The notes beneath the pieces were generated by a model. It made no database searches and was not told the DNA's origin. It saw only the letters and a program-made list of their open reading frames with translations. A stretch of 64,000 nt of DNA. It comes from Epiperipatus broadwayi. Lineage: Eukaryota; Onychophora; Udeonychophora; Euonychophora; Peripatidae. The first letter of the stretch is position 1, and each line of letters begins with the position of its first letter. The position numbers and the translations under genes are program-made. Below, one piece after another: positions 34,238-45,840 of the stretch. The stretch spans positions 2,463,820-2,527,819 of the forward strand of contig JAQFVV010012476.1 of assembly GCA_028023455.1 (NCBI GenBank). The letters are read 5' to 3'.

Positions 34238-36879
34238 TTAATCCAAACCGTCCTCAGCAAAGTGTACCAAGTCAATGTGGGACATCTCCATGTTAATGAG
34301 GTCTGGTGTTGTTTGGCAATCAGAGCCTTGTGATTGAATTTGTGGATGGATTGGTGATATAGTTGTTGGTTGAGGAAATGCATCCATGAAGTCTTCAGTG
34401 TCTGATGAAGTAGTGTAATCTGTCTGAGATTCATCAGAAGGATCAATGGTATCAATGGTTGTAGGATCCATGGTTTTCCTCTTTTTTTCTATGGATTTGC
34501 GAGGCTTTGTGCTTGATATATCTGAAATTTGTTTGTTAGAGGGTGGAGGTGAGTAATGTATCAGATGGGCACTATCATCATCAGAGCTTGATTTATCTGA
34601 ACGAATTGATTTTCGTTTAATTTTTTTATTTGTATTTTGGGTATTTGTTGTGTCGGTTTTTTGAGGGTTTTGAAGTTTAATAGTGTTTTTTTCTTTTTTC
34701 CTGTTCTTTTGATAAAAGTGTTTTTTTATTGTTATAGGAATTTGTTTTAAATTTTAGACCTGAGTCATTTTCGGTTTGCTGTAACTATTGGGAAACATTA
34801 ACTATGCTGACTTTCGGGTTGAGTGTTTGACAAGTCTTTTCATTTGGATGGTTAATTATTGCAGAAGTTGAAGAATTGAGGACAATTTGTGGATCACTTT
34901 GTTTAGGTTTACTGGACTTAACTGACCCAAATGAAGATGTATCAATGGTTTTAGACTGGGTGGGAGTTGTTATGGATGGATTGTTTTGAAATTTTTTGAG
35001 TGTATTTTTTTCATTGCCTGTATTTTCCTTGCTCTCGTCAGGTGGTTTGGTCATATTGCCTTCTTTTGTATCAAGAGTTTGGCCTAGTATTGTTTCTCGG
35101 GGATTAGTGTAATATGTATCGTATGTATGATCTTTAGTCTTATCGGTTTGAGTGATTGGTTTAGGCGCAGTATATGTAATTGCTTGGATCTCTGATTCAC
35201 TACTATTAGTGTAGAGGTTGTTGTTTGTTCTTTCTTGAATATTTTCATTTTGAAAGATAGGTTTGAATGTGAAAGGGTTTGTTGGAGGATTTATTTAAAT
35301 CAGGTTGTCTGGGTTTGTGAGGTTGCTGATTGAATTAGGCCCATGTGGTGATTGTCTATTTAAGGATGTGAAAGCTGTGTTAGTAGGTCTACCAGGACAT
35401 CTGTGAACTTTATTCTTTTTAATACCACAGTGTGTACATATTCTTGCTGCACAATCTTTAATGAGGTGTGTTCTTTGAAGGCAGAAGAAACATTGTGGAT
35501 GTACTCCCTGAAAGTCAAAACCATAGGAGAGCCTCTTGCAGTAATAATGGTGGGTATGTCAGTGAGTATAATGTTTTTCTTCAATGTAAGTGTGAAGATA
35601 ACTATTGGACAGGATTTGATCTTCGCAGTGAAGGTTTAATAGGTGTTTAAATTTGCTAACTGAACCATAATTAATAAGGATGTCTTGTAGTTCTTGTTCT
35701 TTCAAGTGGGCAAGGCAGTTTTGGATTCTGCCGGATAGTGTAACAGGACAGTTCATATCTATGGAGCATAGTATAAAATTTCCTAAAGATCTGTATTTAT
35801 TTTAAAGTTCATACGGTCCACCCACGTTTTAAACTCAACGATAACATAGCGGTCATTGGGATGATTAAGAATCATATGAATGCCTCTGCCTAATTGTTTT
35901 TGATTGATTAGACTGTATAGCTGTTCTAGAGGGAACTTATATAGAGCACATTGTTGATTTGTTATGACTAAGATTAACGACTTATCGCTGTAGTAGTTAG
36001 CAAATGATTTATATAGGCTATTGTGAATCGTTTTGTTGAACTCATTATTTATTTTTAGGAACATGTCGTCATTAAGATCGTTTATATTAAATAAGACATT
36101 TTCCAAAGTGTTTGACTCTTGTTCTATGTCTAGTTCTGAGATATTCAAATATAGTTCATTGAAATTATCGGCCTTAATATTTTCAGAGATGCTCTCAGAT
36201 TTTTAGACCTTACGATATTTGCGTACATAGAGGAATTTTTCAATATTGGTATTGAAGAAATTGGATTAGATTGTAAGTTGGCTGAAGTAGCAATGGATTG
36301 TTCTGCGCTATAATCTTTGTTTGTTCTGGAATGTGATTTATTGGTTTTAAAATTTATTTCTTCTTTTTGATTTTTAAATTTACTGTTGACAAACTGTAAT
36401 GTGACAGCACTGGTTTTGTCAACCTCTGGTGGAAAAGTTTTTACTTTAGAAAATTCGCCGAAATCATCTTGTCAGTAATTTTGTCTATTATTTTCAGATA
36501 TGGTTTCCAGGGTATTATTGGGCAAAGGAAATTGTTCATTAGAGTCTTCTGATGGTGCGTAAAGTCTTCGGAGAGGTGATGATTGCTTTTTGCTTGTATT
36601 TTTAAGAATTTCAATAGTTTGGCTTGATGAGATATTAATGCTATTACTTATATTAGGGGTAAGTTGAATATTTTCTAAACTTTTGTTGATATTTGTGATG
36701 CTGTTTTCTTTTGAAATATTGGTTTGTGGGCTTTTATTTGTTGTAGAAGTTATTTTGGATGAATTTAGATTAGATCTAAGGCTATAAAATTTACGACCGA
36801 TGACTGCATTGCTAGAGTGAATGCTGAGATCGGGGCTAACTTTAATTTGCGAGTTATTGATTATATTATCACTTTCCAT
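34238..36879 (-). pseudogene. LINE ORF1: Ser/Asn-rich protein with zinc knuckles, frameshifted
   Basis: ATG at 36879 (MESDNIINNSQ). The long N-terminal part is Ser/Asn/Thr-rich. The conserved core at 36148-35783 includes LNHPNDRYVIVEF, equivalent to LNHPNNRYLII in the 12-13 kb LINE. 35756-35559 carries YGSVSKFKHLL. A zinc-knuckle pair, CFLCLQRTHLIKDC then CTHCGIKKNKVHRC, lies at about 35480-35390. A Pro/Thr/Ser-rich tail (35054-34785, 34471-34238) follows. At least four stops or frameshifts separate the segments. The role inferred from homologues is RNA binding in the LINE RNP. Confidence 0.75.
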
Positions 36880-37018
36880 AATATATAATGATTAAAACCG
36901 ACTTACCTTGAATAAGAAAGTAAAGGTAAGGGGACAATCGGCGCTATCTTCCTGAAATTGAATCGCTAAGGGACGCTTTTTGAAAGACCAGTTGCAAAGA
37001 TGGCTGCCAAAAGCGGAA
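36880..37018 (-). promoter_or_regulatory. LINE 5' UTR, probable internal promoter region
   Basis: Matches the plus-strand sequence 62905-63046 before the other copy's ORF1. Shared blocks are CTTTTGGCAGCC, AAAGCGTCCCTTAGCGATTC and GCGATTGTCC. Full-length LINEs carry their promoter here. The activity is inferred, not seen. Confidence 0.5.
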
Positions 37019-37021
37019 GTC

Positions 37022-38540
37022 GAAGATCCTTATCTTTCACCTTACAATGTCAACTTTTTTAAGATTTAAATTAGTAAAGTTTAAGGAATAGTAAAATAAG
37101 ATCATCGAAATTGATGATTAAGTCTTAAAGGAAAAATAACTAAAAAGGGGTTAATGATTGTAGAAATAGAAATCATAAAATTTCAGTCGCAATTATAAAT
37201 AAAAATAAATAGATTTATAAAAAGATAAAGATCATCTCTTCAAACTACACATATGAATGCATGAAATATATGTATGGCTATGTGAAGGTAATAAAGAATG
37301 TGTAAATAAGAAAATTATGTTATTAAAAAGAAATGGAAGTAAATAAAATAAAAAAATAAATAAATAAAAAACAAGAAGAAAATTTTATGTATTTAATGAA
37401 AGTAAAATAAATGTGTGAAATGTAATTAATGACATTCCAAAAACAATCAAGAAGATAAGAAAAGGATTTTGGGACAATTAAGTAACAAGTTGGTTAAAGA
37501 AGTAGCTATGTTGAGTTGTTCTTGAGTCTGCTGAGCTGACAGACAGAGTAGTTCGAGAGCTGTGAACAAAAATGTACCAAGTTTAAACATTGAGAATGCA
37601 GGGCTAAGGGGCCACAATGGATGCCAGTTCATCCATGCTCCTCTTGGATGTAAAGTCATATTCCCCATGAAGTAATAGTAGAGATAGAGCCTGCCTGATG
37701 GTTCACCTTCCCTGTCATTGAAGCCGCAAGAATACGACTTAAGTAAGCTGCAACAAAGAATCCAGCCGCATCCCAAGAATTTCCATCTCTACAAAAGAAG
37801 TGGAGTAATCCACATGATGAGTAATAATTCCCTCGTCAACGTCCAGAAAACCTAGGTAATTAACTTTAATATAACACGCGTGCATTTCGTAAATGGCCAC
37901 TTAAATTTAAAACAATGCAATTGCAAATGTGAATCGGAATGAACCAAATAATTAGTAGTTATTCTATATCAAAGAATACGTAAGAAAAGACTATAAGCTA
38001 TAAAATATCTACATATAAATGTTTAGTATCAAAGAATTATCATTATTAGTATGAATAATTAAATTAAATATAATTTGTGTTATTTTTAATGATTGCTTAT
38101 TTTATGTCGAAATATTATATTTTAATGTTTATGAATGTATTATATTAAAGAGTATTTATTTATGAATAGCTCCTTACGTCTAGTCTTTCCTTCTTCACCA
38201 TACTAATTATAAGGGGTTTATAAAATACTAATTAGACATTTATTCTAGTAAAAGTACACGTGTCGATATAGTACAGTAAGATTAAATATCGCAAAACAAT
38301 TATAAATATTTCAAGCGCTGGATTATTTTTAATAAATCATTCTTATGAATGAATATCCAGCAGCCGAAGAAGCTTCTGATCGGGAAAGATAATACTGAAA
38401 TATTCCATTGGTAATCTCATTATTCGATCAGGATTATAGACTTAGTTAATGAGTCTATATTTGCTTCTTTGCTTGACGTGACAGTCGTGTCGATCTTACA
38501 GTGTAAATTAAAACGTTTACGAACGGTCGAAAAGGTAATT
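37022..38540. repeat. Left arm of the long inverted repeat
   Basis: Contains a less AT-rich block (37480-37800) whose minus strand is open for 109 codons (37447-37776, GWILCCSLLKSYSCGF...). The same block occurs in the right arm. A short inner region (38330-38500) carries CAGCAGCCGAAGAAGCTTCT. Confidence 0.8.
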
Positions 38541-38840
38541 CTGTTATATTTTGGAAGCCTGTCCAGGATCCATTTGCTGTACAATTATTAGTCACGCGTA
38601 GGGTAGAATTTTGTTGAAAAAATTATTCATATACATTAATTCCAATAAATTAACTTGGTGAGAAAGCGAGGACGAGGGGGAGAGTTTTTTCTTTGCGTTA
38701 TAGTTAGTTATATATGTTTCAAAGTCACATATGTAGTAGAAGAAAAGAGAAGGGAAGGGCGAAAATTAGCTTTGTGAAAGCCTATTGAAAGTTTTTTTTA
38801 TATATTTACTGTTATAGAAGAAAAAAAAGTATTTAGAAAT

Positions 38841-39490
38841 TATATGCGTGTCTTATATCACGACCGAATATATATGTTATCTTTACGTAATTGCGATCAA
38901 ATAAGAAAGAAATATATTGAAATATAATATAAATTGGGAATAGATGTTGAGAAAAAAGTTTTATTTCGATAAGTCATAAATGTAGTAAAATAAAGTATAT
39001 CAGTGAAATCAAAATAAATTATATGCGTGTCTTATATCACGACCGAATATATAGGTTATCCTACGTAACTGCGATTAATCAAAAAAAGAAATATATTGAA
39101 ATCTAATATAAATTGGGAATAGATTTTGAAATTTTTTCGATAAGTCATAAATATTGTAAAATAAATTATATCAGTAAAATCAAATAAATTATATATGTGT
39201 CTTATATAACGACCAAATATGAGAAATATATTGAAATCTAATATAAATTGGGAATAGATGTTGAAAAAAACAGATTAAGAAATTTTATCGATAAGGCATA
39301 AATATAGTTAAATAAAGTATATCTTATATAACGACCAAATATGAGAAATATATTGAAATCTAATATAAATTGGGAATAGATGTTGAAAAAAACAGATTAA
39401 GAAATTTTATCGATAAGGCATAAATATAGTTAAATAAAGTATATCAGTGAAATGAAAATAAATTATATACGTGTCTTGTTTCAAACAGTT
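38841..39490. repeat. Satellite-like tandem array in the spacer of the inverted repeat
   Basis: Units starting TATATGCGTGTCTTATATCA and followed by CGACCGAATAT occur at about 38841, 39020 and 39190, with shorter ones at 39323 and 39463. Periods are 170-179 bp, then 122-140 bp. Each unit also contains ATTGGGAATAGATGTTGA. Confidence 0.75.
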
Positions 39491-39572
39491 GTAATAAAAT
39501 AAATTTATCGATAAATATATACGTAGTAGAGTAGAGGGTAATAGTCGGGAAAATAGACAGATCAGGGAGAGG

Positions 39573-40918
39573 AATTACCTTTTCGACCGTTCGTAAACGT
39601 TTTAATTTACACTGTACGATCGACACGACTGTCACGTCAAGCAAAGAAGCAAATATAGACTCATTAACTAAGTCTATATTCCTGATCGAATACTGAGATT
39701 ACCAATGGAATATTTCAGTATTATCTTTTCCGATCAGAAGCTTCTTCGGCTGCTGGATATTCATTCATCAGAATGATTTATTTAAAATAATCCAGCGCTT
39801 GAAATGTTTATAATTTTTTTGCGATATTTAATCTTACTGTACTATATCGACACGTGTACTTTTACTAGAATAAATGCCTAATTAGTATTTTATAAACCCT
39901 GTGGGTATATCTTTAATTTAATTATTCATACTAATAATGATAATTCTTTGATAGTAAACATTTATATGTAGATATTTTATAGCTTACAATCTTTTCTTAC
40001 GTATTCTTTGATATAGAATAACTACTAATTATTTGGTTCATTCCGATTCACATTTGCAATTGCATTTTTTTAAATTTAAGTGGCCATTTACGAAAGTGTG
40101 TGCACGCGTGTTATATTAAAGTTAATTACCTAGTTTTTCTGGATGTTGACGAGGGAATTATTATCCATGGCATCCGGCTGGATTCTTTCTTGCAGCTTAC
40201 TTAAGTCGTATTCTTGCGGCTTCATTGACAGGGAAGGTGAACCATCAGGCAGGCGCTATCTCGACTATTACTTCATGGGGAAGATGACTTTACACCCAAG
40301 GCGAGCGTGGATCAACTGGCGTCCGTTGTGGCCCCTTAGCCTGCATTCTCGATGTTTCAACTTGGTGCATTTCTGTTCACAGCTCTCGAACTACTCTGTC
40401 TGTCAGCTCAGCAGACTCAATAACAACTCAACATGGCTACTTCTTTAACCAACTTGTTACTTAATTGTTTCAGAATCCTTTTCTTATCTTCTTGATTGTT
40501 TTTGGAATGTCATTAATTACATTTCACACATTTATTTTACTTTCATAAAATACATAAAATTTTCTTCTTGTTTTTTATTTATTTATTTTTTTATTTTATT
40601 TACTTCCATTTCTTTTTAATAACATAATTTTCTTATTTACACACTCTTTATTACCTTCACATAGCCATACATATATTTCATGCATTCACATGTGTAGTTT
40701 GAAGAGATGATCTTTATCTTTTTATAAATCTATTTATTTTTATTCATAACTGCGACTGAAATTTATGATTGCTATTTCTACAATCATTAACCCCTTTTTA
40801 TTTATTTTTCCTTTAAGACTTAATCATCAACTTCGATGATCTTATTTTACTATTCCTTAAACTTTAGTAATTTAAATGTTAAAAAAGTTGACATTGTAAG
40901 GTGAAAGATAAGGGTCTT
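39573..40918. repeat. Right arm of the long inverted repeat
   Basis: Carries the mirror of the 37447-37776 reading frame on the plus strand (40143-40448). The shared peptides WIL.CSLLKSYSCGF and DREGEPSGR agree at residue level, then the frames diverge by indels. The conservation is explained by arm identity, so it does not prove a protein. Confidence 0.8.
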
Positions 40919-41750
40919 GGTTGCTTACCTCCCTTCACTTTCTTTAATTACCATAATTGATTTTTTAATTACTTGCATTCCTCAGCTACCATTTTGATTT
41001 TTTAATTAAAACTTAACATAAATTTATTTTATTTTTTTACCTTTATTATCCAATTTCTATAACTTAGTTTACATAAAACTCGCATTTAATATTATACTAT
41101 ATATTAAATGTACACGTGTGATCGCAGGATGTGTGATCATCACACAATACAGAAGGCTAACGTAATCCATGTAGAATGACATTTCAGTTCTGAAGATGGT
41201 GATCCCTATAACAAATTTAATAAAAAGTAGAAACTTAGAGAATAAGACTTAAACCATTAAGCAGAAAATAGAACACTTTAAATAATATGAGACAAAGTGA
41301 AGTGATATATTTTCAAATCATTTCTAAAAAAAATTAAATTTGAAACATGCATTTATAGAATGTCGAGAAATAAATTAAAAGGTTCAAGTTATTACACCAA
41401 TTAAATCTTTATTAATAATGTAATTGAAAAAGAAGTTGTTTTATTTGATATGGAAATGATTTTCTTTTATAGCACTTCAGCTAGAATGGTTGCCTCACAT
41501 CCTGTCAGAATGGTTGTGTCACAAACATTTATCCTGCAGAAATAACTTCATCATGGATAAAATCCATTTTTTTTTTTTATCATTTCAATATTTTTCATAA
41601 ATATATACAAATAAGCATATAGTTTCATTCATAGTTTTAAGTTAAATAAAAACTAAGATGCATTGTTTTATGTTATATTCTTGCTTTAAGTTAATAAGCT
41701 GTTTTAATTTTAGGTAACCCTTAAAATTAATCCTATATTATTTAAACCAG
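40919..41750. other. Upstream region of the GPCR, no gene seen
   Basis: AT-rich. A candidate 3' splice site TTTTAATTTTAG|G occurs at about 41712, shortly upstream of the ATG at 41752, so the GPCR may have a 5' intron. Confidence 0.35.
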
Positions 41751-41751
41751 T

Positions 41752-42734
41752 ATGGCGGGACGCGTGATTTGGAATGGCACTGATGTCCTACTTCAAGTCA
41801 ATGAGACATTTTTTTTATCTTAATAAGAAAACACATTAGTTTGATTAGTCGCCGTATTATATTATTCAATTCTTATTTATATATTTATTTTCTTCCCTTT
41901 GTGATTTGTTTTGGAATTTTGGGAAATACTTTAAACTTCATAATTTTCAAGCGTTACAATAAAAAAATACCCATATCTTGTCTGTATTATTTGCAATCTC
42001 AAGCTGTGTCCGAATCATTGGTTTTATTAAGCTGGATTCCTTACATTGCATCTTATAAGTTGACATGCCATAACATTGTATTATATTATATTTTTATAAA
42101 AATCCCAGATATAATTTACCATGCTTGCCTAGGAGTGAGTAATTTGGCTCTGTTGCTCATCACTATTAATCGCTACATAGCTTTGCGTAGCATTAAAAGA
42201 ACCCCACCCAAATTTTCTACATCCTGCATTTTTTTATTTATTGTTTGGACATTTCCATTTATTTTATATATTATACAAAATATATATTTAATTCAACTTG
42301 GTTTCATTATTGAAGTTACTCTGAGATTGGTACCAGTTTGTCTGATAGTGGTTTTCACGATCTTCATTCTCATCCAGTTGCAACTGGCTTTTCAACACCG
42401 AAAAAGGATGCAAAGTATCATTCCGTCATCACATGATCAGCGCATAAAACTGGAAAGGGCTTTAATTACATTATTGCTTTTGACCATTATTTTGTATCTA
42501 TTATTTTGTTCTCCCTCTATTATAATTAGATTTATATTATCAGTAACTAAAACACAATGGAAAATAGTATTTGCATATATACAAGTGATGCTTGCCACAT
42601 TTGAAAGTATATACTATGGGTTGAGCTTTTATCTTTATGTAAGCTTTAATAAACAATTTAGAAGCTTCATTTGGCAAAGCAACAAAAATCGTATTTCTCC
42701 TTCAGAAATAAAAACCATAGATACCACCAATTAA
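41752..42734 (+). CDS. Rhodopsin-class (class A) GPCR, orphan; N-terminus offset by one base
   Basis: The main frame is open from 41805 to TAA after 42734 and encodes about 300 residues with seven hydrophobic helices. TM1 has GILGNTLNFIIF (the G-N signature), TM3 ends LLITINRYIAL (an N-R-Y variant of D/E-R-Y), TM6 has FCSPSIIIRF, and TM7 has YYGLSFYLYVSFNKQFRSF in place of NPxxY, like the N-F-I-I-Y form of FMRFamide/peptide receptor relatives. There is no ATG at the main frame's start. An ATG at 41752 opens a 23-codon frame containing N-glycosylation sequons NGT and NET, as expected for an extracellular N-terminus. It is offset by one base at the T8 run 41809-41816. This is either a sequencing or assembly error in the T-run, a recent null mutation, or an alternative upstream exon. 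Ligand unknown; likely a peptide receptor. Intron-free over all seven helices. Confidence 0.72.
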
Positions 42735-42736
42735 TA

Positions 42737-44200
42737 AATATAATGTTTATGAGAATAAGATGTGATATGTTGGTATATTTCCATCATTTATTTGTTAATG
42801 TTGAATGTATAGAAAATTTTGAAATTTATTTAAACTGTCCAAATACAAACAACTACCGTAGCAGATCATGTATGCATTTATGACCATATGCTTAAGTGGG
42901 AAAATACAAAGATATTGGATAAAGAGAGAAACATACATAGAAGAAAATTCTAGGAAGCTGCTCATATGACAATGGTAAATAATCCTATAAGTCAACCCAG
43001 TGTGGCAATACACAATGTATGGAACCCTCTAATTAATCTTGCTCTTAGGAAAAAATAATAATATCTAGCCTCATATGAAAACAAAATTGATGGACTCAGG
43101 AGGATTTGAACCAACCCTCATATATAAGTATATCAAATTTCTACTATGTGTTGCCTTTGACAGAATAGCTCAGTTGGTAGAGCGTTTGCCTTAAATTCGA
43201 TACTCAAGAATCTAAGCGAATATTGTCACTGTGCATATAGGCCAGCAACACCTGAAGAACAGTAAAGAATAATACTACTCGAAGCGTTGTGTAATTACTA
43301 ACCTGTATTGTCTATTTGTGTGTTATTACTAACAAGTTGTTTGTATTTGGAAAGTTTAAATAAAGCTTAAAACTATCTATACATTCAACATTCATTCATA
43401 AATGATGGACATAGTTCAACATATGACATCTTATAATACACCATCATTACAAACCTTCAGACAAATTTTGTGAGAATAATTATCAAATTGGAAACTTAAA
43501 GTACATAATAAAATAAAGAAGGTATAAAAATGTATAAAAAAACTTACAGCTTTTTATTTTCATATAAAACATAAAAAGTAAAAAGTAATTTTTCTTCAAA
43601 TTTCACCAATAAAACCATGGGCCATTCTTCATTAAAAATACGTTTAATCATATTTTATATAAATAAACAGATCCTAGAAATTATAACAAGTCCATAAATA
43701 TACTCCAATAATTCATAACTCAGATTCCAAAATAATCATTCAAATAAAATCTCATATAATGGTGACTCTCTTATATCAATGCTAACTCTTTTCATCAGAT
43801 TAAAAAAATTATCTTATTAATAGTAAGCTATTAATATAGAAAAGTGTTATTAGGTGTCAGTTTGTTTAAATGATTTGATGGAAATATGACTTGTGAATTA
43901 TTATTGTAACATTGTTGGGTTTTAAATGATTTTATCGAAAGCTGACTTGTGGATTATTATTGTAACATTTTTGGATTTGTTAGATACCAGTTTAGAATAA
44001 ATCTTTACCCTTTTGGTTTCAATGGGGTGTCACTGCTGATACAATCTAGCGCACACAAAGTCAGATAATACTGTATGACTATGAAAGAAAGTGTTCCAGA
44101 TATTTTATCTTGTTATTGTTTAAATATTGCAAATTCCATCAAAACCTAAAAAGTATACTTGCAACATTTAGTTTTAAATAAATTTTATTGTGACTAATAC
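42737..44200. other. Intergenic with tRNA-like boxes and a 51-bp duplication
   Basis: At 43160-43180 the plus strand has TAGCTCAGTTGGTAGAGCG, a perfect tRNA D-arm/box A, but no box B follows. At 43100-43113 the minus strand has GGTTCAAATCC, box-B-like. At 43873-43973 a 51-bp unit (ACTTGTGAATTATTATTGTA) occurs twice. No gene was supported. Confidence 0.45.
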
Positions 44201-44305
44201 ACTTGTTTAAGCCATGTAAGGCCAATGGATACAGTCTGCTGTTTTAGTTGGGGTTCATATGAATTCCATTGAAACGCTTGTCATCTAAGTTGTTAGGTGT
44301 CCCAT

Positions 44306-44960
44306 TTATGGGGCAATCCTTCTATATAGGCCCCATGTGTATTTGAATAAGAATTTAGTGGCCAGTATTAAGTCCTTTGCCTGCAACTTTTCCAGCTGGA
44401 GGTTGAATATTCCAAATGGATCAGGTCTGGGTGTTGTGAATTTGGAACCACATCTGGCCATCCATAGGGCATATGAGATAAATATAGCCATACGGATGAC
44501 TGGGAAGTCACCGGAGTGCAAGCAGCTCTTAAGGTCTAGGATCTTGAGGAGAGGAATGCTACATTCCATACTAATGGATCTGATATCCTGGGCAAAGAGA
44601 CATGATGTGTTCGAAGGTTTCATCACCTCTTTGACAGAGATAGCATGTTGGCTCTATCTTTGTCATGTATCTTCTGTAATGTAGGTACCAGCTTGTTGGA
44701 ATTACGCCAAGATTTATTTTTATAATGTGATCCAAAAGCTTTGGTTCCATTACAAGGTGTTTAAAAGTTTTCATAATTCTGTGATTGGTCTGGCCTAGTT
44801 GTATTCGGATAGTTATTGGCTCTGGATTCAGTAGTGCATGTGCTTCCCAGATGTTGATCTTTTTCTGGAGGGCCAAGATGGAATTGCCGTTGTGTCTGAG
44901 AAGTTTGCTAATGATGTAGTTTATCCAGGCCGTGCGTGGAGGTACTTGCAACATTTCTAA
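44306..44960 (-). pseudogene. 3' fragment of an L1/Tx1-like LINE (ORF2 C-terminus)
   Basis: Two minus-strand frames (45011-44571 and 44626-44306) are colinear with the C-terminus of the 12-17 kb LINE: AWINYIISKLLRHNGN, KLLDHIIKINLGVIPTSWYL, then the zinc knuckle CYLCQRGDETFEHIMSLC, a segment YALWMARCGSKF, and an end LATKFLFKYTWGL. One frameshift lies near 44.6 kb. The fragment is 5'-truncated, the usual product of incomplete reverse transcription. Its codons and length suggest a younger copy than the 6-8 kb fragment. Confidence 0.8.
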
Positions 44961-45289
44961 AACTAAGCTCAATAGAAAATCAAATATATCAAAATTCAAA
45001 ATATCCATCAAATAAATAATTAGAAAAAATTAGCAAAAAGCACATGGCCAAAGTTGAAATTACTATCACAAGATCAAATATGAAAAAAAAAACAATATTT
45101 TGCAATTACTGTTAATAAATAGTTATAAAAATTTTAGTGTAATCATGTGAACAAAAAATATTCAAATGCTTCTTGTTATCAAAATATCAAACATATTAGT
45201 AATTAAAATGTGAAGTTTCAAAAAAATATTATATGATTATTTATTCAAAAATATAACCAAATTTACCATATCTTTAATTTTGCAGTAAT

Positions 45290-45840
45290 ATATTATAACG
45301 ATCCGGAGAGAGAGACACTAGGCATTTGAACCTAGAAAGTTTATATAGTAGGCAGATATGTAAGTTAAGATTCAAAAAAAATTTTTTAGATATGTTATTC
45401 TGACTGTTTGCCCAATGTCAGTAGCTCATAGAATAGCAGAGATTTTAAACATTTTTATAAGTTTTAATAGATTTAGATTCTCAAAATATATTAATATTTA
45501 AAACAATAAAATAAAAGAAGCCACTGCCAGTAATTAACACACAAATAGATTTTATTAACGCACATTTAAAATTGAGGAATAAACTTATTTTTAGATTTTA
45601 ATATTACTGTTTTTAAATTTAAATTACTATTTTAAATAAACTGCACAGATGGATATTTAAATAATATTTTACTTTAGCATGTTGAGTATAGATACGCTAC
45701 ATAGATTTTTTCCATTTAAAAACTTATCAAAACATTCATTCAACCTCAGACTAAAAGTTCGTAGCCAACCCAATATCAGCTTCCAGATATATAGTCGCAA
45801 CCAATGTAATATGAAGATGCTAGCATAAAACCACACCAAC
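45290..45840 (+). repeat. Dispersed repeat family, copy 1
   Basis: Related to the minus strand of 55560-54480. Shared blocks in order are GGCATTTGAACCTAGAAAG-like, GTAGGCAGATATGTAAGTTA, a TAGCTCA..GAATAG.AGAG block, AGCCACTGCCAGTAAT, GCACAGATG, and a short frame beginning MLSID.LH. The start contains a perfect T-arm-like CTAGG..CCTAG stem around TTCAAAT (minus strand), so part of it may derive from a tRNA. Confidence 0.65.

Larger units (their letters stand above)
33447..37018 (-). mobile_element. Second L1/Tx1-like LINE family, 5'-complete, 3'-truncated
   Basis: Order on the minus strand: a 5' untranslated region (37018-36880) shared with the copy at 62.9 kb, ORF1 (36879-34238), then an ORF2 start and endonuclease (34231-33447). 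Homology to ORF2 stops at about 33.44 kb, before the RT. LINEs are usually truncated at the 5' end; here the 5' end is intact and the 3' two thirds are absent, which suggests a later deletion or rearrangement. The 5' end lies next to the long inverted repeat. Confidence 0.75.
37022..40918. mobile_element. 3.9-kb long inverted repeat (foldback-type element)
   Basis: The left arm 37022-38540 is the inverted complement of 39573-40918, with an estimated 90% or higher identity. The outer ends are AAGATCCTTATCTTTCACC and GGTGAAAGATAAGGGTCTT. The inner ends are GACGGTCGAAAAGGTAATT-like and AATTACCTTTTCGACC. The left arm is about 170 bp longer because of extra sequence around 38064-38210. The 1.03-kb spacer contains a tandem array. 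No transposase was found. Candidates are a foldback element, a non-autonomous DNA transposon with very long inverted termini, or a local inverted duplication. Confidence 0.8.

Noticed and set aside
42795-43013. Minus-strand 72-codon frame next to the GPCR
   Set aside because: Overlaps the GPCR 3' flank and has no motif; not needed to explain the sequence.
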